Shown here: piece after piece, positions 34,062-42,671 of the stretch | Numbering within the stretch: the stretch's first letter is position 1 | Layout: the number at the start of each line of letters is the position of its first letter | Assembly: GCF_014644495.1 (NCBI RefSeq) | Contig: NZ_BMKU01000011.1 | Coordinates: 90,145-154,144, forward strand | DNA length: 64,000 nt | From: Pseudarthrobacter polychromogenes | Lineage (GTDB): Bacteria; Actinomycetota; Actinomycetes; Actinomycetales; Micrococcaceae | Reading direction: 5' to 3' | Position numbers and translations under genes: made by a program | The notes under the pieces: generated by a model | The model's input: the letters and a program-made list of their open reading frames with translations, nothing else | The model's database searches: none | What the model was told of the DNA's origin: nothing

Positions 34062-35336
34062 TTGTCAGAGAAGACAAGAATCTCCAGCATCAGCCGCCGC
34101 CAGTTCGGACTGACGGCGTTCGGACTCTCGGCCCTGGCCACGGGGCTTACGGCCTGCGGCGGCAGCAGCGGAGGCGGATCGGAAGGCGGCGCAAAAACCC
34201 TGCAGCTGGTCCTCTCCGGTGACACCAACCAGGGCGGCGCCTTCGCGGCCGCGGCCAAGAAGTACCAGGAAGCCACCGGCATCACCATCGAGGTGGTGGA
34301 CGTTCCCACCGCGGATATCACCACCAAGCTCAAGAACGCGGCCACGGCCAATGATCTCCCTGCCCTGGCCCGCGTCACCGGCCTGGATCCGCTGTGGGTC
34401 AACCAGCTCCAGGACCTCTCGGACATCGCCCAGTCCCGCGGAATCGACCAGAACTTCCTGCAGGAATCCCCGGACGGCATCATCCCCGCCATACCCTCCG
34501 ACCTCACCGCCGTGGGCCTGTTCGTCAACAAGAGCCTGTTCGACAAAGCCGGTGTCAGCTACCCCACCGACATTGCACAGGCGTGGACCTGGGACGAGTT
34601 CGTGGCCGCGGTCAATGAGGTCCGCGAGAAGGCCGGCGCCAAGTACGGCTTCGTGATGGACCGCTCCGGCCACCGCCTGCGCGCCATGATGTACGAGTTC
34701 GGCAGCACCGCCTTCGCCAAGGAAGGGGACAAGTACTCTGCGGACGACGAGGCCGTGGAAACCCTCGAGTACTTCCAGAAGATCAACGATGACCAGACCA
34801 TGCCCAAGTCGGTCTGGCTCAGCGGCGAGGACGGCAACGCGATGTTCAAGAGCGGCCAGGTTGCCGCGTACTACTCCGGCAGCTGGCAGGTGGCGGACTT
34901 CAACAAGAACATCAAGGACTTCGAGTGGCTCTCCGTGCCGCTGCCCAAGAAGGAAGTCAGCGCCACCAACCTCGGCGGCGGCTTCATGATCGCGTTCAAG
35001 GACACCGGCGCCGACGAGGAAGCCAAGAAGTTCATCGACTGGTTCTACGAGGACGCCAACTACACCGAGTTCGCCAAGCTGGGCGGCTACCTGCCGGTGA
35101 AGGACCTGCAGGTGGAGTACCCGTTCCAGCAGGCCTCCTTTGAGCTGTACCAGAAGCAGATCGCCGGCAACGAGGCCAAGGGGGACAACGCCATCAAACG
35201 CGTGGTGGCCGAGGCCTACGCGGAAACCCCGTTCTCCGGCGACCCCCTGCGCGAAGAGACCGTCAAGATGCTCTCCGGCAGCCAGGATGCCAGGACCACG
35301 GTGGACAACATCGTGAAGCTCTACAACGGAGCCTGA
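34062..35336 (+). CDS. Sugar ABC transporter substrate-binding lipoprotein
   Basis: A 424-residue family-1 extracellular solute-binding protein that captures a sugar and delivers it to the two permeases. It begins with a signal of Tat-like form (SISRRQFGLTAFG) and a lipobox LTAC followed by a GGSSGGGS linker. TTG at 34062 is the chosen start because it puts the signal peptide at the N-terminus; the frame is open 5' but that part does not look like protein. The ligand is unknown. It is 3 bp from permease 1. Confidence 0.9.
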   Translation: MSEKTRISSISRRQFGLTAFGLSALATGLTACGGSSGGGSEGGAKTLQLVLSGDTNQGGAFAAAAKKYQEATGITIEVVDVPTADITTKLKNAATANDLPALARVTGLDPLWVNQLQDLSDIAQSRGIDQNFLQESPDGIIPAIPSDLTAVGLFVNKSLFDKAGVSYPTDIAQAWTWDEFVAAVNEVREKAGAKYGFVMDRSGHRLRAMMYEFGSTAFAKEGDKYSADDEAVETLEYFQKINDDQTMPKSVWLSGEDGNAMFKSGQVAAYYSGSWQVADFNKNIKDFEWLSVPLPKKEVSATNLGGGFMIAFKDTGADEEAKKFIDWFYEDANYTEFAKLGGYLPVKDLQVEYPFQQASFELYQKQIAGNEAKGDNAIKRVVAEAYAETPFSGDPLREETVKMLSGSQDARTTVDNIVKLYNGA

Positions 35337-35339
35337 TCC

Positions 35340-36284
35340 GTGGCCAACCCAACCATGAGCACCACGGTGGCGCCGCGGGCACCGGAACCAGGCGCAGTCC
35401 GGAGCAAGTCCCAGCAGAAGCGCCGGAACCGCTACGTCATCGCACCGCTGGTCCTCATCGGCGTCAACGTGGTGCTCTTCCTGGTCTTCTTCGTCTGGCC
35501 CGGAGCGCTGGGGCTGCTGTATTCCTTCACGGACTACCGCGGCGTGGGCAAGCTGAACTTCATCGGCCTGGCCAACTTCCAGAAGCTCTTCGCGGACGGC
35601 ACCTTCTACGCCGCACTGGGCAGGACCTTTGTGTACACGGTCCTGTCCGTGCCGCTGATCTACGTCTGCTCCCTTGGGGTAGCCGCGCTGCTGGTCAGCA
35701 AGGCAGTCCGGGGACGCACCGCGGCCAAGATCGTCATTTTCCTGCCCTGGCTGATTTCACCCATCGTGGTGGGCGTCATCTGGAAGTGGATGTTCGGCCA
35801 GGACTTTGGGTTCGTGAACTTCCTGATCACCAGTGCCGGCGGCAGCGCGGTCCCATGGTCCAGCAATGGCAACCTGGCCCTCACGGTGGTCATTTTCGCC
35901 TCCGCATGGGGCGGGACGGCCTTCAACATGCTGCTCTTCATCGCGGCCCTGAAGAACATCCCGGAAGCCCTGCTGGAGGCAGCGGAACTGGATGGCGCCA
36001 ACGCGTGGCAGCGCTTCCTGAACGTCACCCTCCCGGGCATCGCGCCGACGTCGTTCATGGTCATCCTGCTCTCCACCATCCATGCCATGAAGGAATTCGC
36101 CATGATCCAGGCCCTGACCAACGGCGGCCCCGGAACGGAGAACACCCTGATCGTGCAGTACATCTACAAGACCGGCTTCGAGCAGTCCAAGGTGGGGTAC
36201 GCCAGTGCCGCCTCCATGGTGCTGATGGTGGTCCTGCTGGCGATCGCCCTCATCCAGCTGCGCTTCAACCGGAAGAAGGCCTGA
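35340..36284 (+). CDS. Sugar ABC transporter permease 1 (MalF-type)
   Basis: A 314-residue permease with six helices and the cytoplasmic EAA loop (EALLEAAELDGANAWQRFLNV, broken after the G, ending LPGI), which docks on the ATPase. GTG start at 35340. Downstream permease 2 starts 2 bp after its stop. Confidence 0.9.
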   Translation: MANPTMSTTVAPRAPEPGAVRSKSQQKRRNRYVIAPLVLIGVNVVLFLVFFVWPGALGLLYSFTDYRGVGKLNFIGLANFQKLFADGTFYAALGRTFVYTVLSVPLIYVCSLGVAALLVSKAVRGRTAAKIVIFLPWLISPIVVGVIWKWMFGQDFGFVNFLITSAGGSAVPWSSNGNLALTVVIFASAWGGTAFNMLLFIAALKNIPEALLEAAELDGANAWQRFLNVTLPGIAPTSFMVILLSTIHAMKEFAMIQALTNGGPGTENTLIVQYIYKTGFEQSKVGYASAASMVLMVVLLAIALIQLRFNRKKA

Positions 36285-36286
36285 CC

Positions 36287-37213
36287 ATGGCAACAGCAGC
36301 CAACCTCCCTCCCGCCATTGCGGAGGAATCCGCCCTGGGAGCCGAGAAGGTGGACTCCGCCAGGGGCAGGCGGGGCCCCCGTAGCAACCGGGAAGGCCGG
36401 GCCAGGCTGTCCGTCCCCCTCACCGTGCTCATGTGGGTCATCGCGGCAATCTACGCACTGCCGCTGCTCTGGTTCCTCCTCAGCTCCTTCAAGCCGGGCA
36501 GCGAACTGTTCAGCTACCCGCTGTCCATGATTCCGCGGGAATGGACCTTCCAGGGCTTCGTGGATGCCTGGGAACGGGTGGACTTCGCGCAGTACTTCCT
36601 GAACACGGCAACGGTGGCCATCGTCACCACGGTGCTCACAGTGTTCTTCAGCGCCTGCACGGGCTACGCGCTGGCCAAGTACAACAACAAGGGCACCAGG
36701 CTGTTCTTCGTGTGCATCCTGGCCACCACCATGCTGCCCACCGAGGTGATCCTGAACCCCACGTTCACGGTGATCCGCGATCTGGGCCTCTACAACTCGC
36801 TGGCCGGCATCATCGTGCCGTCCGTCCTCACCGCCACGGGCGTGTTCATGTTCCGGCAGTTCTTCCTCACGGTCCCGGATGACCTGCTGCACTCGGCCCG
36901 GATCGACGGCGCCAGCGAACTGGCCATCTTCTTCCGGATCATGCTGCCGCTCTCACGGCCCATCCTGTTCACGCTCGCCATTTTCTCGTTCCAGTGGCGG
37001 TGGAACGACTACATCTGGCCGCTGATCGTCCTCAACGATCCCAAGTGGTACACGCTCCAGGTGGCACTGCGCAGCATCGTGGGCGCAGAAAACATCGACT
37101 GGCCGGTGCTGCTGGGCGCCTCGGTGATCTCCATCCTGCCGCTGGTCCTGGTGTTCTTTGTCTTCCAGAAATACGTGCTCAACGCCGACGTCAGCGCGGG
37201 CCTGAAGGACTAG
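36287..37213 (+). CDS. Sugar ABC transporter permease 2 (MalG-type)
   Basis: A 308-residue permease of the carbohydrate CUT1 class, with the EAA-type loop LLHSARIDGASELAIFFRI and the C-terminal FQKYVLNADVSAGLKD tail. A 40-residue Arg/Gly-rich N-terminal extension precedes the first helix. No ATPase gene follows; actinobacterial CUT1 importers often share a single MsiK-type ATPase coded elsewhere. Confidence 0.9.
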   Translation: MATAANLPPAIAEESALGAEKVDSARGRRGPRSNREGRARLSVPLTVLMWVIAAIYALPLLWFLLSSFKPGSELFSYPLSMIPREWTFQGFVDAWERVDFAQYFLNTATVAIVTTVLTVFFSACTGYALAKYNNKGTRLFFVCILATTMLPTEVILNPTFTVIRDLGLYNSLAGIIVPSVLTATGVFMFRQFFLTVPDDLLHSARIDGASELAIFFRIMLPLSRPILFTLAIFSFQWRWNDYIWPLIVLNDPKWYTLQVALRSIVGAENIDWPVLLGASVISILPLVLVFFVFQKYVLNADVSAGLKD

Positions 37214-37273
37214 CATCCTGCCCCGAAGCGCTATTACGCCAGCCTGCGCCGGGACAGGACCCCGGGCAGACCC

Positions 37274-39049
37274 ATGAAAGGCAACATCTTGCAGACAGCT
37301 TCCGTGGACGCAGCGTTCCTCAACCGTGTGGGGGAGGCGGCGGACCAGTCCGTGCAGGCCCTACTGGAAACGCACGACGCCGACGTGGCGGCCCTGGCGC
37401 ACCGGCCTGCCATGGGCAGGCTGCTGGCGATGGTGACGGTCATCACCGAGCCCGGCTCCCGCTTTTACGGTGCCCGCTTCGACGGCGCTGGCGGGCTGCG
37501 GGAGCCGATGTCCAGTTGCCTTGACCGGCTGGAACAGCTCCAGGGCTCCACCGGCCTGTTCGACGGCACCAACCTGTGCTCCCCGCCGGACTCGGCCTTC
37601 ACGCTCAATGACGTGTGCCTTGCGCTGGGCCTGCTCCGGGCCCTGGACACCCCGCCGGACCCGGTGCTGGCGGAGGTGGACGCAAGGCTCAGCGGCATTG
37701 TCTCCCGGGCCACGAATGCCATGGTTGCGGGCGGGGTCCACACGCCCAACCACCGGTGGGAGCTGTGCGCGGCGCTGGCGCAGATGGACCGGCTGCAGCC
37801 GCGGCCGGGCATTGCGGAGAGGATCTCGGAGTGGCTGGCGGAGGGGATCGACCAGCTGCCGGACGGGATGTACTCCGAGCGCAGTCCGCTGTATGCCACC
37901 GCCGTCACCAATCCGTCCCTGCTGGCCATCGCGGACAGTTCGGGACGGCCGGAACTGCTGGACCACGTCCGCCGGAACCTTACCGCGTTCCTGCCGTGGT
38001 TCAGCCCGGACGGCAGCGTGGAGTCGGTGTTCTCGCGCCGCCAGGACCAGTGGATGACCTTCGACGCCGCCCCTTTCCTGCACCTGTACCGGCGGATGGC
38101 CAACCAGGACGGCCGGGAGGACTTCGCCGCCGCGGCCACCTGGCTGGAGGGGCTGCCCCTGCATGAGCCGGCCAAGCTGCTGGCGCTGGCCCGGCTGGAT
38201 CCCTGGCTGCGGGAGGCGCTGCCCGGACGCACCCCGGCAGAAGGCGCGCCGCCGTCGTCGGACATTTCATTCCACGCCGCCATGGCACCCGCGGGCGCTG
38301 CGCTGGAGAGCTGCGGCGTGTACCGGTTCCGGGGTGCCGGAACGGTGGCTACGGTGTTTGGCGGCTGCGACGCCCTGGAGCCTGGTGTGGTGTCCGGGCT
38401 TGCCACGAATCCCACCTTCCTCCGGTTTGCGCACGGCGCGGCGGTGCTCACGGACGTGAGGTTGTCGCGCAGCTTCTTTGACCTGGGGCCCTTCCGCAGC
38501 CAGCACACGGAGGCGCGCGGGAATGCCGTGACCCTGTCCGAGGAGCTGGAGGCCAACTTCTACCTGCCCCTGCCTCCGCAGAAGCGGCGGGCGGACGGCA
38601 TCTACACGCTGGAGCACGAGGGCCGCTTCAGCGCGGGCATGGACTTCGGCAGCCGGCCCACCGTGGTCCACCGGCTTGCCACGGACATTGCCGTGCAGGC
38701 TGACGGCGGACAGGCGGTGCTGGACGTCAGTTTCGACGGCGCGGACACGGCCTTCGCCCTTGAGCTGACGTTCCGGCCGGGCGGAACGCTCGACGGCGTT
38801 GTCCCCCTGGGCGGGACCGGCGCCTTCCAGCTGGTGGAGGGGATGGGCCGCTACGGGGTGGGCGGGGACGCCATCGAGTTCGGACCCGGTTTGCCTGCCG
38901 GCCCGGACACTCCGGCTGCCTACAACCCCGGTGAAAGCTACCGGTACCTGGCCGGAACCAACGCGTCCGGAGGCGTGAAGGTGTACATCACCGGGCGCAC
39001 CCGCGGCAGCCACCGGTTCACGCTGCGCGCCGTGCCCCGGAGTTCCTAG
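37274..39049 (+). CDS. Polysaccharide-lyase-like protein ((alpha/alpha) toroid plus beta-sandwich)
   Basis: A 591-residue protein. The N-terminal half is helical and carries HTPNHRWELCAALAQ, an Asn-His-Arg motif like the catalytic region of heparinase/alginate-type lyases, and SPLYATAVTNPSL. The C-terminal half is beta-rich. No signal peptide is seen, so it would act on imported oligosaccharides from the upstream ABC importer. Which polysaccharide it cuts cannot be told; a non-lytic hydrolase of the same fold is possible. Its stop overlaps the CPBP gene's stop by sharing CTAG. Confidence 0.6.
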   Translation: MKGNILQTASVDAAFLNRVGEAADQSVQALLETHDADVAALAHRPAMGRLLAMVTVITEPGSRFYGARFDGAGGLREPMSSCLDRLEQLQGSTGLFDGTNLCSPPDSAFTLNDVCLALGLLRALDTPPDPVLAEVDARLSGIVSRATNAMVAGGVHTPNHRWELCAALAQMDRLQPRPGIAERISEWLAEGIDQLPDGMYSERSPLYATAVTNPSLLAIADSSGRPELLDHVRRNLTAFLPWFSPDGSVESVFSRRQDQWMTFDAAPFLHLYRRMANQDGREDFAAAATWLEGLPLHEPAKLLALARLDPWLREALPGRTPAEGAPPSSDISFHAAMAPAGAALESCGVYRFRGAGTVATVFGGCDALEPGVVSGLATNPTFLRFAHGAAVLTDVRLSRSFFDLGPFRSQHTEARGNAVTLSEELEANFYLPLPPQKRRADGIYTLEHEGRFSAGMDFGSRPTVVHRLATDIAVQADGGQAVLDVSFDGADTAFALELTFRPGGTLDGVVPLGGTGAFQLVEGMGRYGVGGDAIEFGPGLPAGPDTPAAYNPGESYRYLAGTNASGGVKVYITGRTRGSHRFTLRAVPRSS

Positions 39050-39807
39050 GGCTGGATCTGCTGGAGCTGTTCGAAGACTTCCGGCGGGATGGCGTAGATG
39101 AACACCACGGCCAGCAGGTTCTTTGCGGCGTGCACAAAGTAGGCGAACATCAGGTTCTTCCCGGTCCACACGTAGACGAACACCAGCGTGGCGCCCATGG
39201 CCAGGTAGGGAAGCATCGCGGTGAAGGTGACCGCTTCCTGGCCCACGATGTGAAGGGCCGCGAACAGCACCACGGACAGGGCGCAGCAGATCCAGATGTT
39301 CACCCGCCGGCTCAGCTTGCCGATCAGCAGGTGGCGGAAGATGTATTCCTCCACGAACGGTCCCACCACCACCAGCAGCGGGACCATCAGCCAGGCCGGG
39401 ATCTGCTGGGCCAGTTCCTGCAGTCCCGCCTGGTTCTGTGACGTCTGGGCCTCGCCGCTCAGGGCTACCACCACGGCGGTCAGGATCATCATGGCAATCA
39501 CCGCGGCCGGAACCATCAGCAGCGTGAACCACGGCCGGGTGGCCAGGACCTTTACGTCGCGGCCCACCACCTTCCTGGCCGCGAGGAATGCGAGTATGCC
39601 CACGGAGGCATAGAAAAGCAGGTTGACCGCGTAGGAGGCGGCCGCCGGGCTGGGAGTTATCTGTCGCAGGAAGGGAGCCAGCAGCTCACCGGCCACGGCA
39701 AAAAACCCGGCGATGGCCACATAGGTGATGAGGGTGGCGAAATCCAACGGCTTGAAGCGGTACAGCTCCGGCTGCGCTGCGGGTGGTATTCGGTGGGCGG
39801 TAGCCAT
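39046..39807 (-). CDS. CPBP-family intramembrane metalloprotease
   Basis: A 253-residue polytopic membrane protein with the CPBP/Abi motifs FVEEYIFRHLL (EExxxR) and FAALHIVGQEA (His). The family includes CAAX-prenyl-protease relatives and bacteriocin-immunity proteins; the substrate here is unknown. TAGGCT lies 6 nt before the ATG and no Shine-Dalgarno site is seen, so it is leaderless. Convergent with the lyase-like gene. Confidence 0.88.
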   Translation of the reverse strand: MATAHRIPPAAQPELYRFKPLDFATLITYVAIAGFFAVAGELLAPFLRQITPSPAAASYAVNLLFYASVGILAFLAARKVVGRDVKVLATRPWFTLLMVPAAVIAMMILTAVVVALSGEAQTSQNQAGLQELAQQIPAWLMVPLLVVVGPFVEEYIFRHLLIGKLSRRVNIWICCALSVVLFAALHIVGQEAVTFTAMLPYLAMGATLVFVYVWTGKNLMFAYFVHAAKNLLAVVFIYAIPPEVFEQLQQIQP

Positions 39808-39827
39808 AGCTTCAGCCTAGCCTCCAA

Positions 39828-39852
39828 CTGGGTAGCGCTAAGTGTCGTTCTG
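39828..39852. repeat. Palindromic repeat, family A (half copy)
   Basis: This 25-nt stretch, opening CTGGGTAGC and carrying AAGTGTCGTTCTG, matches the left arm of the element at 11489 at 20 of 25 positions and the inverted right arm at 21 of 25. The opposite arm is not recognisable here. It lies in the promoter gap between the CPBP and metal-importer genes. Confidence 0.7.
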
Positions 39853-39878
39853 GAGCCTTGGGGGGTGGGGTGGAAGCG

Positions 39879-39908
39879 TTGCTGGCCGAAACGTGCGTCC
39901 CGTAGAAT
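39879..39908 (+). promoter_or_regulatory. Promoter of the metal ABC operon
   Basis: TTGCTG (39879-39884), an 18-bp spacer and TAGAAT (39903-39908), 7 nt before the ATG. Transcription would start at the start codon, so the mRNA is leaderless. Confidence 0.6.
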
Positions 39909-39915
39909 CTTCGGT

Positions 39916-40890
39916 ATGCCTAAATTTATGTTTCGGTGCGCCAAAGTAGCCGCCCGGACCCGCCCCGGGCGGACGGTGCGTTTCCGCGCCGCAGCCGTGG
40001 CCGCCGTCGTGCTTTCCCTCTTGCTGACCTCCTGCGGCGGGGGAGCTTCAGGCAACGGAGACGGCAAGCCCGTGGTCCTGACCACCTTCACCGTGCTGGC
40101 GGACATCGCCCGGAATGTTGCGGGGGACAAGCTCACGGTCGAGTCCATCACCAAGGCCGGCGCTGAGATCCACGGCTATGACCCCACGCCGGGCGACATC
40201 CGGAAGGCCTCAAAAGCCGACCTCATCCTGGACAACGGACTCAACCTGGAGGCATGGTTCGGGCAGTTCGTTGAGGGGCTGGACGTGCCGCATGCCGTGG
40301 TCAGCGAGGGCGTGGAGGTGATGTCCATCAGCGAGGACTCATACCAGGGCAAACCCAATCCGCACGCGTGGATGTCGCCGGTGAACGTGCAGACCTACGT
40401 GGACAACATGGTCCGGGCGTTCAGCGAACTGGACCCGGACAATGCGGCCGCCTTCGCCGCGAACGGGGATGCCTACAAGGCCGAACTCCAGGCTGTGCAG
40501 GACCAGATGACCTCCAGCCTGGCCGGCGTCCCGGAGAACCAGCGGGCCCTGGTCACGTGTGAGGGCGCCTTCTCCTACCTGGCCCGCGACGCCGGGCTGA
40601 AGGAGGTCTACATCTGGGCTGTCAATGCCGAGCAGCAGGCCACTCCGCAGCAGATCACCCGGGCCATCGAGTACGTCAAAACCAACAATGTCCCCGCGGT
40701 GTTCTGCGAATCCACCGTGTCCGATGCTCCCATGCAGCAGGTGGTGGAAGCCACGGGCGCCAGCTTTGGCGGCACGCTCTACGTGGACTCACTCTCGGAA
40801 GCGGACGGGCCGGTCCCCACCTACCTTGACCTGATCCGGCACGACGCCGAGGTCATTACCAGCGCCCTCACCGCCGGAGCAGGGTCATGA
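39916..40890 (+). CDS. Zn/Mn ABC transporter substrate-binding lipoprotein (ZnuA/PsaA family)
   Basis: A 324-residue cluster A-I metal-binding lipoprotein: hydrophobic signal then lipobox LTSC. Likely metal ligands are His in AEIHGYDP and in NPHAWMSP, with Glu and Asp in the C-terminal lobe (VFCESTVSDA, LYVDSLSE). There is no His-rich loop, which leans towards manganese but does not decide it. Coupled to the ATPase gene by ATGA. Confidence 0.9.
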   Translation: MPKFMFRCAKVAARTRPGRTVRFRAAAVAAVVLSLLLTSCGGGASGNGDGKPVVLTTFTVLADIARNVAGDKLTVESITKAGAEIHGYDPTPGDIRKASKADLILDNGLNLEAWFGQFVEGLDVPHAVVSEGVEVMSISEDSYQGKPNPHAWMSPVNVQTYVDNMVRAFSELDPDNAAAFAANGDAYKAELQAVQDQMTSSLAGVPENQRALVTCEGAFSYLARDAGLKEVYIWAVNAEQQATPQQITRAIEYVKTNNVPAVFCESTVSDAPMQQVVEATGASFGGTLYVDSLSEADGPVPTYLDLIRHDAEVITSALTAGAGS

Positions 40891-41630
40891 GCACCCCGGC
40901 CATCGCCGTCGAGAATGTCACGGTGCATTATGGCGAAGTCCTGGCCCTCGATGCTGCCTCCCTGACGGTGGACCCGGCACGGATCTGCGGCCTGGTGGGC
41001 ATGAACGGCTCCGGGAAGTCCACCCTGTTCAAGGTGATCATGGGAATGGTCAAGCCCGACGCCGGCACGGTGCGGATTGGAGGGCAGCCGCCTTCGAAGG
41101 CACGCCGGGAAGGGGGGATCGGCTACGTTCCGCAAAGCGAGGAAGTGGACTGGCAGTTCCCGCTGTCCGTGCGCGACGTGGTGATGATGGGCCGGTACGG
41201 CCACCAGGGGTTCACCCGCCGGGCGTCCAAGGCCGACCGCGCCGCCGTTGACGAGGCACTGGACCGGGTGGAGCTCGGGGATTACGCCGGCAGGCAGATC
41301 GGCCAGCTGTCCGGCGGCCAGAAGAAGCGTGCGTTCGTGGCCCGCGGCATCGCCCAGGGCGCCACCATCATGCTGCTGGACGAGCCCTTCGCGGGTGTGG
41401 ACAAGCGGTCCGAGGCCACCATCACCCGCCTGCTGCGCGAGCTCGCCTCGGACGGCTGCACCATCCTGGTGTCCACCCACGATCTCCATGCCCTCCCGCA
41501 GCTGTGCGACGAAGCCGTGCTGCTGATGCACAAGGTCCTCATGCATGGCCCGCCGGAGCGGGTGCTGCAGCCGGAAAACCTCGCCATGGCGTTCGGCCTG
41601 GACGTGCTCAACCGGAAGGAAGCGGGCTGA
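40887..41630 (+). CDS. Metal ABC transporter ATP-binding protein
   Basis: A 247-residue ATPase of the Zn/Mn family with Walker A GMNGSGKST, Q-loop GYVPQSEEVDW, signature LSGGQKKR, Walker B IMLLDEP and the switch His in STHDLHALP. ATG at 40887 overlaps the binding-protein stop; the permease starts 3 bp after the stop. Confidence 0.93.
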   Translation: MSTPAIAVENVTVHYGEVLALDAASLTVDPARICGLVGMNGSGKSTLFKVIMGMVKPDAGTVRIGGQPPSKARREGGIGYVPQSEEVDWQFPLSVRDVVMMGRYGHQGFTRRASKADRAAVDEALDRVELGDYAGRQIGQLSGGQKKRAFVARGIAQGATIMLLDEPFAGVDKRSEATITRLLRELASDGCTILVSTHDLHALPQLCDEAVLLMHKVLMHGPPERVLQPENLAMAFGLDVLNRKEAG

Positions 41631-41632
41631 CG

Positions 41633-42502
41633 ATGGAACTCCTCCTCGAACCCCTCAGCTATGACTTCATGGTCCGGGCCATCGTCACCACCGCGCTCGC
41701 CGCCGTCGTCTGCGCAGTGCTCAGCTGCTGGCTGGTCCTGATCGGCTGGTCCCTGATGGGTGACGCCGTCTCGCATGCCGTCCTGCCCGGCGTTGTGCTG
41801 GCGTACATCGTGGGTGCCCCCTTCGCGCTGGGGGCGCTGGTGTTCGCACTGATTGCCGTGACCCTGATCGGAGTGGTCCGCAACACCAGCCGGGTCAAGG
41901 AGGACGCCGCAATCGGCATCGTGTTCTCCTCCTTGTTTGCCCTGGGCCTGGTGCTGATTTCCGTCACGCCCAGCCAAACGGACCTGAACCACATCATCTT
42001 CGGCAACCTGCTGGGCGTGAGCATCCCGGACCTCATCCAGGTCCTGGTGCTGGGCGTTGTGGCGTTCGCCATCCTGATCCTCAAGCGGCGGGACCTTACC
42101 CTCTACGCCTTCGACCCCACCCACGCGCACGCCATCGGGCTGTCGCCCCAAAGGCTGGGGGCGCTGCTGTTGGGCCTGCTTGCCCTGACTTCCGTGGTGG
42201 CGCTGCAGACCGTGGGCGTGGTGCTGGTGGTGGCCATGCTGATCATTCCCGGTGCCACGGCCTACCTGCTGACGGACCGGTTCTCCCGGATGCTGGTCAT
42301 CGCACCGGTGGTCTCGGCAGTCTGCTCCATCGCCGGCATCTACCTCAGCTATTACCTGGACACAGCCTCCGGCGCCATGGTGGTGCTCACGCAGGGTGTG
42401 GTCTTCGCCGTCGTCTACCTCTTCAGCCCGCGGCAGGGACTGATCGGGACCCGGCTGGCGAAGGCGCGGCGCAGGAAGGCCGCCGCGCTCGCCGCTGCCT
42501 GA
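41633..42502 (+). CDS. Metal ABC transporter permease (ABC-3 family)
   Basis: A 289-residue, about eight-helix permease with the family motifs WSLMGDAVSHAVLPGVVLAY and VALQTVGVVLVVAMLIIPGATAYLL, the latter broken by the helix. Completes the importer. The ABC-F promoter begins 14 bp after its stop. Confidence 0.92.
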   Translation: MELLLEPLSYDFMVRAIVTTALAAVVCAVLSCWLVLIGWSLMGDAVSHAVLPGVVLAYIVGAPFALGALVFALIAVTLIGVVRNTSRVKEDAAIGIVFSSLFALGLVLISVTPSQTDLNHIIFGNLLGVSIPDLIQVLVLGVVAFAILILKRRDLTLYAFDPTHAHAIGLSPQRLGALLLGLLALTSVVALQTVGVVLVVAMLIIPGATAYLLTDRFSRMLVIAPVVSAVCSIAGIYLSYYLDTASGAMVVLTQGVVFAVVYLFSPRQGLIGTRLAKARRRKAAALAAA

Positions 42503-42515
42503 CCCGGCTTTCCGC

Positions 42516-42544
42516 TTGACTCGGCCACCCGCGGCGGGCAGGCT
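42516..42544 (+). promoter_or_regulatory. Promoter of the ABC-F leader
   Basis: TTGACT (42516-42521), a 17-bp spacer, and CAGGCT (42539-42544). The predicted start is near 42551, exactly at the ATG of a 3-codon uORF, about 120 nt upstream of the ABC-F start. Confidence 0.6.
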
Positions 42545-42550
42545 GGAGCG

Positions 42551-42562
42551 ATGAAGTCCTAG
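42551..42562 (+). CDS. Three-codon leaderless uORF (Met-Lys-Ser) before ABC-F gene
   Basis: ATG AAG TCC TAG lies 6 nt after a -10-like box and 110 nt before the ABC-F start codon. Two hairpins separate it from the main gene: 42566-42587 and 42613-42632. Short uORFs with structured leaders control several antibiotic-resistance ABC-F genes by ribosome-mediated attenuation. Assignment is inference from the arrangement; the uORF is short enough to occur by chance. Confidence 0.4.
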   Translation: MKS

Positions 42563-42565
42563 CCA

Positions 42566-42632
42566 GCAGCCGGCCATGCCGGGCTGCCTTCCCCAATCCA
42601 GGGCCGCCGTTGGGACCGGAAAAATCCGGTCC
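42566..42632 (+). promoter_or_regulatory. Two hairpins in the ABC-F leader
   Basis: GCAGCCGGC (42566-42574) pairs with GCCGGGCTGC (42578-42587) with one bulged G. GGACCGGA (42613-42620) pairs perfectly with TCCGGTCC (42625-42632) around AAAA. Neither is followed by a T tract, so translation control or a Rho-linked mechanism is as likely as simple termination. Confidence 0.5.
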
Positions 42633-42671
42633 ACCCCGCGGCCACACTGCGGAACTTTGCGAGGACTTCCA

